Positions 7,243-11,915 of a DNA stretch of 11,915 nucleotides are shown here, piece after piece (the stretch's first letter is position 1; each line of letters begins with the position of its first letter). Origin of the DNA: Oscillospiraceae bacterium. GTDB taxonomy: Bacteria; Bacillota; Clostridia; UMGS1840; HGM11507. The notes under the pieces are model-generated. The model had not been told where the DNA came from and did no database searches. It was given only the letters and a program-made list of their open reading frames with translations. The translations under genes and the position numbers were made by a program. The stretch spans positions 1 to 11,915 of the forward strand of contig SVKJ01000033.1 of NCBI GenBank assembly GCA_015068525.1, read 5' to 3'.

Positions 7243-10200
7243 ATCATCAAATACTACTATTATCCACCAGTACTTATGTTGATTGATAGCACCAAGTGAA
7301 ACTGTAACAGGTGTTTCACTCCACTCGGAAACTTCATAATATTTTTTATATATTTTATTCATTTGCATAGTTGCTGTATCAGATGTTGCTGTAATATTTT
7401 CTGTAGCATTTGAAACCTCTGTAAACCCTTCTGCCGATGCCCATGCCGGCATACTGACATCGTTCCAGGCAATATAAACTGTTGCCGAACGGTTAATATC
7501 AAATGTTATAAATCCTGTTTTGTCAAGGTATTCCGCCATTTTAGTATTGGTGGTTGGAATGAACCCATCCATAGGAAGTGAAATAAATGTTCCGCCCAGG
7601 AATTTGTCTTCCATATTTTTTACAAGATATGTTCTTCCTGTATGAAGTAAAATCGGATTTGTAATTTCTGATATAACCTCATTTGCACCACTATATATAG
7701 GATTTTGAATATTTTCATATATTTTAAGATTTGAATTAGGGTCAAATGATGCATAATCCATTGTAACATTTGTTACTTTTGCATCTTCTCTTTCAAATTC
7801 AACACTGTATGTTTTACTGTCGCCGTTATTTGCAGTTGTTTTAATATTTACTGTACCTGAAAGTTTAGCAGGATAGGTAATCTCTGTTTTAACACCCGAA
7901 TCTTCAGTTTTAAATAAAAGTTCAGGGTAGTTAAGCACTGATGCAGGAACTTTAAATTTATAATTTAAAATTGATTTATTAAATCCTGCAATAATTGAAT
8001 TATTAAAACTTAATGCTTTAAGATTATTGTTAGTTGATGTAAGCGTAGCACAGTTTATAATACTGTTACCATTTTTATAATCATTTAAAATAAATGATTT
8101 TATTTGCGCTTTGGAAACATCAGAAAGTGTTACATTTAAAGTATTTGTAAGAGATGTTTCATTTCCCTGCTTTTTAGAAGATACTTTATCTATCATAAAT
8201 CCATCATTATAAAGAGCAGTTACAAAAGTGATATTATCTTCATCTCTTAATTCTCTTAAATCGAGTGTTGCATTAACTGTTGCGTTTGCAGGAACAGCAT
8301 CAATTACTGTGCCCACTGCATCGGTATATGTTACTTTAGGAAGTGTTGTATAAGTTGTAGGCTGAGTTTTAGAACTTTCATAACAAAGTTTTATTTTGTA
8401 TGTTGTTAGTTTTCCTGAAAAGTTTTCAACATCTATATAAACTGTGCCGGGAATAGTATCACAAAGTACGATATTTTCACTTGCTACATTATCTTTTTTA
8501 GTAACCGAAATCGCAGGAAAGCCCTGATAATTGTCGGCAAGATAATGTGTATATATAGTCTTTGAACTTTCAAATCCATCTATTGACACACCGTCAACTT
8601 TAATATCGGTAAGTTCGGTTGAAATTTCGGCACGATCTAAGTAAACAGTATAAGTTTTAGTTTTTCCTCCCGGGGTTGTAACCTCTATAGTTGCAATGCC
8701 AGGTACTGATGAAGGTTCCTCGGTAACTGCAGTTGCTCCTGAATCTTTTGTTACACCTGTAACTTCAGGTATTCCCTGGTAATCATATGAAAGCAAATGA
8801 GTATAGTCTGTCTTCGCACTGCTAAAATCAGCAACGGATACACCATCAACCTTAATATCCGAAAGTTCTGCTGAAATTTCTTCAAAAGTTATTGTCGGTT
8901 TTCTTGTGCCTCCGTAGTACCAGTAAAACGTTGTAGCATTACCGCCTTCTTCTACTCTTACCGCAAAGGTTGCAGTTTCTTCACTGTTAGCTATCTTTGA
9001 TTTCAAATAATCGGTAACATCAAATTTATATGCTGTTTGTGAATCAGATGTAACTGCAATATCACTTTTTAAAGAATAATCTACATCTGTACCATATTTA
9101 CCGCCGGCAGTTACACCTTCGCCTGTAACACCTCTTATTTCAACCTTTGTCTGAGCGTTAACAGCGGCAACGTTTCCGTATCCGTAAACAGTTAAGACTG
9201 CCTTCTTATCAGCAGGAATTCCAAGTAGATTTTCAATATCAAATACTACTGCACCTTCCTGCCTTACTTTAGTTGAAGAATCTGTTCTTACCTGAACATA
9301 TTTATTATCATCATTAACATTATAAGAGGTAAGATTAGCATCAAATCTGCCGTGTGTGGTGCTTCTTGTTGCATTAAATACACCGACAGCGGTCGCTGTT
9401 CCTATATAATCATCTGTTATAAAATTAACCTTATACTGTGTTTCGACACCGTATGTATTAACCTTTATAACCGCAGTTCCGGGAACTTGTGTAGCCTGAA
9501 TAATATCAACTGTTGAGTTATCTGCCAATGCAGAAACATAAGGCACAGTAGTGTCATCATCAAGAGTTACAACATAGGTATATGTGCCATCTTTAATATT
9601 GATATTATTACCATCATAACTTAAATCAGAAAGAATAGTCTTTTTATATTCAAGATGTGGCACTACATTATATGGTGCTAAAGCAAGGTCCATATAAACG
9701 CTTGAATCTCCGTTTTTCCAGTCAGAGTCAACAAATTCAACCAAGAAAGAAATTGAAGGTGCGCCGCTTTGTATTCTTGCTTTTACATAAGATGTAACAT
9801 CAAATGAATATTCTTTAAAATCAAGTGATAAGCCCTCGGTTGTAGTGAAAGTATAATTTCTGTCAACGGTAGGAAGAGTTCCGTTAAAAGCATAATTTTC
9901 ATCAACTATACCAACTATTCTTACGCTTCCTCCTGATACGCCAAGTGCAGTTTGTGCTCTTACCGCAACGGTCAGGATAACTTTGTCATCTGCATTAAGG
10001 CCTTCTGCTGTTGTTTCAAACTTAAGGATTGCTTCGTCACGAGGATCTCCTGATGCGTTATAAACTCTTCCCGATATTGAATCGGTAAAATTATCTGGTT
10101 TCCATGCACTGAAAGTAACATTCCCTGTATTTCTTTCTAAGTAATGTTTTTCTTTTAATGTAAATGTTCCTCTTTCGTAAGTCTCATTTAATGCATAAAT

Positions 10201-10344
10201 ATCTGTATTATTTTCACTTAATGTTTCGATATCGCTTATATTATTGTCAGGTATAAAATCCAAAGATGTTTCTGATGTATAAGCAACAGGAACAGACATT
10301 AGTATAAAAGAAAGTACAATAATTATGCTTAAAATTCTTTTCAT
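7240..10344 (-). CDS. Secreted multidomain CBM96-like/Ig-like protein, no catalytic domain seen
   Basis: The 1034-residue product has a signal peptide at about 1-24. Two beta-sandwich modules at about 52-234 and 322-489 resemble CBM96/DNRLRE carbohydrate-binding modules: each ends with an F-D-V-T-x-Y-[VL]-K motif (FDVTSYVKARI at 181-191, FDVTDYLKSKI at 441-451) followed by a strand that closes the fold. Ig/cadherin-like repeats lie at about 237-309, 492-571, 576-654 and 773-852, with the form L-x-D-x-x-x-D-G ... Y-T ... P-G-x-A/V ... T-Y-x-V. Residues 690-765 resemble a small beta domain frequent in Clostridia surface proteins (ITFVTALYNDG). The C-terminal 890-1034 looks like a beta domain sometimes attached to pectate or rhamnogalacturonan lyases (TVYIAW, MPAWAS, GFTEV). 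There is no SLH domain, LPXTG or dockerin. It lies 15 bases after gene A and 24 before the lyase, so it is probably a glycan-binding or spacer partner of the lyase. That role is inferred. Confidence 0.85.
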   Translation of the reverse strand: MKRILSIIIVLSFILMSVPVAYTSETSLDFIPDNNISDIETLSENNTDIYALNETYERGTFTLKEKHYLERNTGNVTFSAWKPDNFTDSISGRVYNASGDPRDEAILKFETTAEGLNADDKVILTVAVRAQTALGVSGGSVRIVGIVDENYAFNGTLPTVDRNYTFTTTEGLSLDFKEYSFDVTSYVKARIQSGAPSISFLVEFVDSDWKNGDSSVYMDLALAPYNVVPHLEYKKTILSDLSYDGNNINIKDGTYTYVVTLDDDTTVPYVSALADNSTVDIIQATQVPGTAVIKVNTYGVETQYKVNFITDDYIGTATAVGVFNATRSTTHGRFDANLTSYNVNDDNKYVQVRTDSSTKVRQEGAVVFDIENLLGIPADKKAVLTVYGYGNVAAVNAQTKVEIRGVTGEGVTAGGKYGTDVDYSLKSDIAVTSDSQTAYKFDVTDYLKSKIANSEETATFAVRVEEGGNATTFYWYYGGTRKPTITFEEISAELSDIKVDGVSVADFSSAKTDYTHLLSYDYQGIPEVTGVTKDSGATAVTEEPSSVPGIATIEVTTPGGKTKTYTVYLDRAEISTELTDIKVDGVSIDGFESSKTIYTHYLADNYQGFPAISVTKKDNVASENIVLCDTIPGTVYIDVENFSGKLTTYKIKLCYESSKTQPTTYTTLPKVTYTDAVGTVIDAVPANATVNATLDLRELRDEDNITFVTALYNDGFMIDKVSSKKQGNETSLTNTLNVTLSDVSKAQIKSFILNDYKNGNSIINCATLTSTNNNLKALSFNNSIIAGFNKSILNYKFKVPASVLNYPELLFKTEDSGVKTEITYPAKLSGTVNIKTTANNGDSKTYSVEFEREDAKVTNVTMDYASFDPNSNLKIYENIQNPIYSGANEVISEITNPILLHTGRTYLVKNMEDKFLGGTFISLPMDGFIPTTNTKMAEYLDKTGFITFDINRSATVYIAWNDVSMPAWASAEGFTEVSNATENITATSDTATMQMNKIYKKYYEVSEWSETPVTVSLGAINQHKYWWIIVVFDD
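8383..8871 (-). repeat. Tandem Ig-like domain repeat visible at DNA level
   Basis: Two adjacent units encode residues 492-571 (8871-8632) and 576-654 (8619-8383) of the CBM96/Ig protein. Both open with E-I-S-x-E-L-x-D-I-K-V-D-G-V-S, 84 residues (252 bases) apart, and share Y-T-H, the Y-Q-G-x-P turn and a P-G-x-[AV]-x-I strand. The DNA is still clearly similar at the unit starts: both contain GAAATTTCA, then GAACTT and GATATTAA. This points to a fairly recent internal duplication compared with the more diverged repeats at 237-309 and 773-852. Confidence 0.75.
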
Positions 10345-10362
10345 ATTCCTTTTCCTTTCTTA
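10345..10362 (-). promoter_or_regulatory. Stop/ribosome-binding-site junction between first two genes
   Basis: The TAA stop of gene A (10362-10360) starts the string TAAGAAAGGA, which runs on into a second AAGGA before the ATG at 10344. The closer AAGGA is only two bases from the ATG, so the first AAAGGA, about eight bases away, is the likelier Shine-Dalgarno. The gap is 15 bases, which implies co-transcription. Confidence 0.75.
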
Positions 10363-11915
10363 ATATAAAATAATTTCCGGTTTTTCATTTCTTGCTTTGG
10401 TTTGAATATTTAAATTGAAATCACTGGTACCATTAGGATAAAGTTGTTTTTGCCATTCTTCATTTATTCCTACTCCGATTGAAATATAGTCTTTGCCTTC
10501 ATTAAGCCTTTTCTTTAAGTAGTCTGTAATATTAAACTTGAGCGGTTTAAGGCTTGTGCTTTCAGGAGTTTTTAAAGTACCTATACATTTTCCGAATTTT
10601 TCCGCGTTATTATATGTAAGTTCAGTTTCATCAAACTCTTCTTCAAGTTCATATATACTTAAGTATTTTATTGTTTTTGCTGCAGTTGCGTTAGGTTGTT
10701 TTACATATAACACTAAATCGGCGCCACCCGATACGCCCTCAACACCGCTTATATCAAATTCCAGATATAGAATTCTTCCGTAATTAGGATTAAATTTGCC
10801 AGGAAGCATCAGATTATGAGGTGTTCTCTCAGCTGTTCCGTACATAAAGTTATAATTATCGTTAGGTTTGCTCTTATCGACATAGGTATCATCAGTAAGA
10901 ACAGGTACTTTATTATTATAAACTGGTGTTAAATCTTTTATTTCAAAATCTCCAAGATTTATGGTTTTATCTGCAAGTACAATATTTCCGTCATTATATT
11001 TAGCATAGGCTCTTACATATATATTTTCATAATTTTTAGGATTTACAAATGTAAAACCATAGTAGCCTGCATTACTGCAAGGATATTTTGATGGTACTTT
11101 TTTAACATTAAATCCGTCATAAGTAGGTTCAGGGTTAAGTGTAGAATATAACACTCCGTACTCGGATACATCAAACCCTTGCGCATTTATTCTTCCCATA
11201 AGGAATATTCCATTATCATCTTTTGCGACATACGGAACAGTTTCTACATCAGGTGACAATGCTTCTGCAATTTTTGAAAATTCTACTTCAAGTGTTGAAC
11301 TTTCTGTAATCGCAGGAGTTTTTAATGTTACAACTCCCAATTGGCTATAAACTCCGTAAGGTGTTCCATTAAACAGAACTTCTTCTACATAATATCCGTC
11401 ATCAGGTGTTATTGTTATATCTACAGGTTCATTATCCGTTGCAAGAATAATTCCGCCCGGCAACACATTTCCGCCCTCATTTTTATTAACTGTTACTATA
11501 TTTTTCGGGGTAACTTTATAACTGATACCGTTTTTCAAAGTCATAACTCTGCCGATACTGTTATAAGTTGCTGTTGTTCCCAGCTGGCCCTCTGCCTCAA
11601 AAGGAGGTATATAAAGTTTACCGTTATAAGCCCTTATGGTATCTGTAAGAGGAAGGTCTGCTCCGTTTACATTGAAGGTTTTCTTGCCGTTTTCAAAGGT
11701 TACATCTTTTAAATCCAGTTTGTAAGCAACCTTGTTTTCATTTAAGATATATGGTGTTATCCCTATTTTTTCAAGGTATTCTTCAGCACATACAAGCAAC
11801 ATACCGTTTTCTGTAACTACAGGAGGGTTTTTAAAAGTAACCATTTCCTTCCCAAATTTTACAGAAGGGATATTTCCCAGACTTTCAGAGATATTATTCA
11901 TAAAGAATAAATCTT
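10360..11915 (-). CDS. C-terminal part of a secreted(?) multidomain protein with CBM96-like module, 5' end outside window
   Basis: The frame stays open to the right edge (upstream codons read DLFF), and the first internal ATG at 11901 has no Shine-Dalgarno, so the true start lies beyond the window. Numbering from that ATG, residues 11-125 look like a copper amine oxidase N-terminal-like region (NGKLYIPP, then TATYNSIGRVMTLKNG). Residues 128-210 resemble an InlB B-type repeat (GGNVLPGG, ITPDDGYYVEEVLFNG). Residues 215-318 resemble an FN3-like domain (EYGVLYST, YVRAYAKYNDG). Residues 335-513 form a CBM96/DNRLRE-like module: DDTYVDKS at the start, LYLEFDISG, LTYNN, FNITDYLKKRL, and PEIILY at the end. 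Characterised CBM96 members bind alginate, as I recall; the ligand here is unknown. The visible part has no catalytic domain, but one could lie in the missing N-terminal part. It is the first visible gene of the operon, 15 bases ahead of the CBM96/Ig protein. Confidence 0.85.
   Translation of the reverse strand, partial: DLFFMNNISESLGNIPSVKFGKEMVTFKNPPVVTENGMLLVCAEEYLEKIGITPYILNENKVAYKLDLKDVTFENGKKTFNVNGADLPLTDTIRAYNGKLYIPPFEAEGQLGTTATYNSIGRVMTLKNGISYKVTPKNIVTVNKNEGGNVLPGGIILATDNEPVDITITPDDGYYVEEVLFNGTPYGVYSQLGVVTLKTPAITESSTLEVEFSKIAEALSPDVETVPYVAKDDNGIFLMGRINAQGFDVSEYGVLYSTLNPEPTYDGFNVKKVPSKYPCSNAGYYGFTFVNPKNYENIYVRAYAKYNDGNIVLADKTINLGDFEIKDLTPVYNNKVPVLTDDTYVDKSKPNDNYNFMYGTAERTPHNLMLPGKFNPNYGRILYLEFDISGVEGVSGGADLVLYVKQPNATAAKTIKYLSIYELEEEFDETELTYNNAEKFGKCIGTLKTPESTSLKPLKFNITDYLKKRLNEGKDYISIGVGINEEWQKQLYPNGTSDFNLNIQTKARNEKPEIILY

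Noticed and set aside
10538..10783. Plus-strand 81-codon frame opposite gene A
   Set aside because: Antisense to the CBM96-like module, with low-complexity serine-rich shadow sequence.
11341..11712. A 123-codon plus-strand reading frame opposite gene A
   Set aside because: It lies wholly antisense to a clear multidomain gene, has no convincing ribosome site and gives a cysteine- and isoleucine-rich product unlike a real protein.
11899..11901. ATG at 11901 as start of gene A
   Set aside because: There is no purine-rich ribosome site in the preceding bases, no signal peptide follows, and the frame is open to the edge.
1..11915. Rho-independent terminators, promoters, CRISPR arrays, tRNAs or transposons
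   Set aside because: Intergenic gaps are 24 bases or less with no hairpin plus T-run, and I found no direct-repeat arrays, tRNA-like folds or transposase motifs.

Overview
The window reads as part of one long, leftward (minus-strand) gene cluster from an AT-rich bacterium of the Clostridia type. Supports for that placement are the strong AAAGGA/GGAGG ribosome binding sites, Gram-positive style signal peptides, S-layer homology (SLH) domains, and large secreted mosaic proteins combining SLH, copper-amine-oxidase-N-like and Ig-like modules. Gut Clostridia of the kind related to Monoglobus carry similar surface proteins, but the exact lineage is inference. Nearly every base is coding. The gaps between genes are 1 to 24 bases, and I see no promoter, terminator, RNA gene, insertion sequence or CRISPR array.

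In transcription order (right to left) there are five genes. (A) 11915-10360 is the 3' part of a gene running in from the right edge: copper-amine-oxidase-N-like region, InlB-type repeat, FN3-like region and a C-terminal CBM96/DNRLRE-like module. (B) 10344-7240 is a 1034-residue secreted protein with no recognisable catalytic domain, built from two CBM96-like modules, four Ig/cadherin-like repeats and a C-terminal beta domain. (C) 7215-3460 is a 1251-residue secreted polysaccharide lyase whose core matches heparinase II (PL21) along its whole length, with every catalytic and zinc-binding residue that I remember for that enzyme present. It carries an extra N-terminal carbohydrate-binding-like domain plus C-terminal copper-amine-oxidase-N-like and F5/8-type C (discoidin) domains. 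(D) 3443-1731 has a secreted beta domain, a helical region, a Pro/Gly hinge and three C-terminal SLH domains. (E) 1729-1 (cut by the left edge) has three N-terminal SLH-like repeats followed by a beta-rich region of unknown function.

A working model (inference): the genes form one operon for capturing and cleaving a uronic-acid polysaccharide outside the cell, with heparin/heparan sulfate as first candidate from the PL21 match. A and B would bind glycan, C would cleave it, and D and E would tie the apparatus to the secondary cell wall polymer through SLH domains. None of A (as visible), B or C has its own SLH domain, sortase signal or recognisable dockerin, so how they stay at the surface is open. 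The same 10-base string TAAGAAAGGA occurs at the A/B, B/C and C/D junctions, and D and E are translationally coupled.
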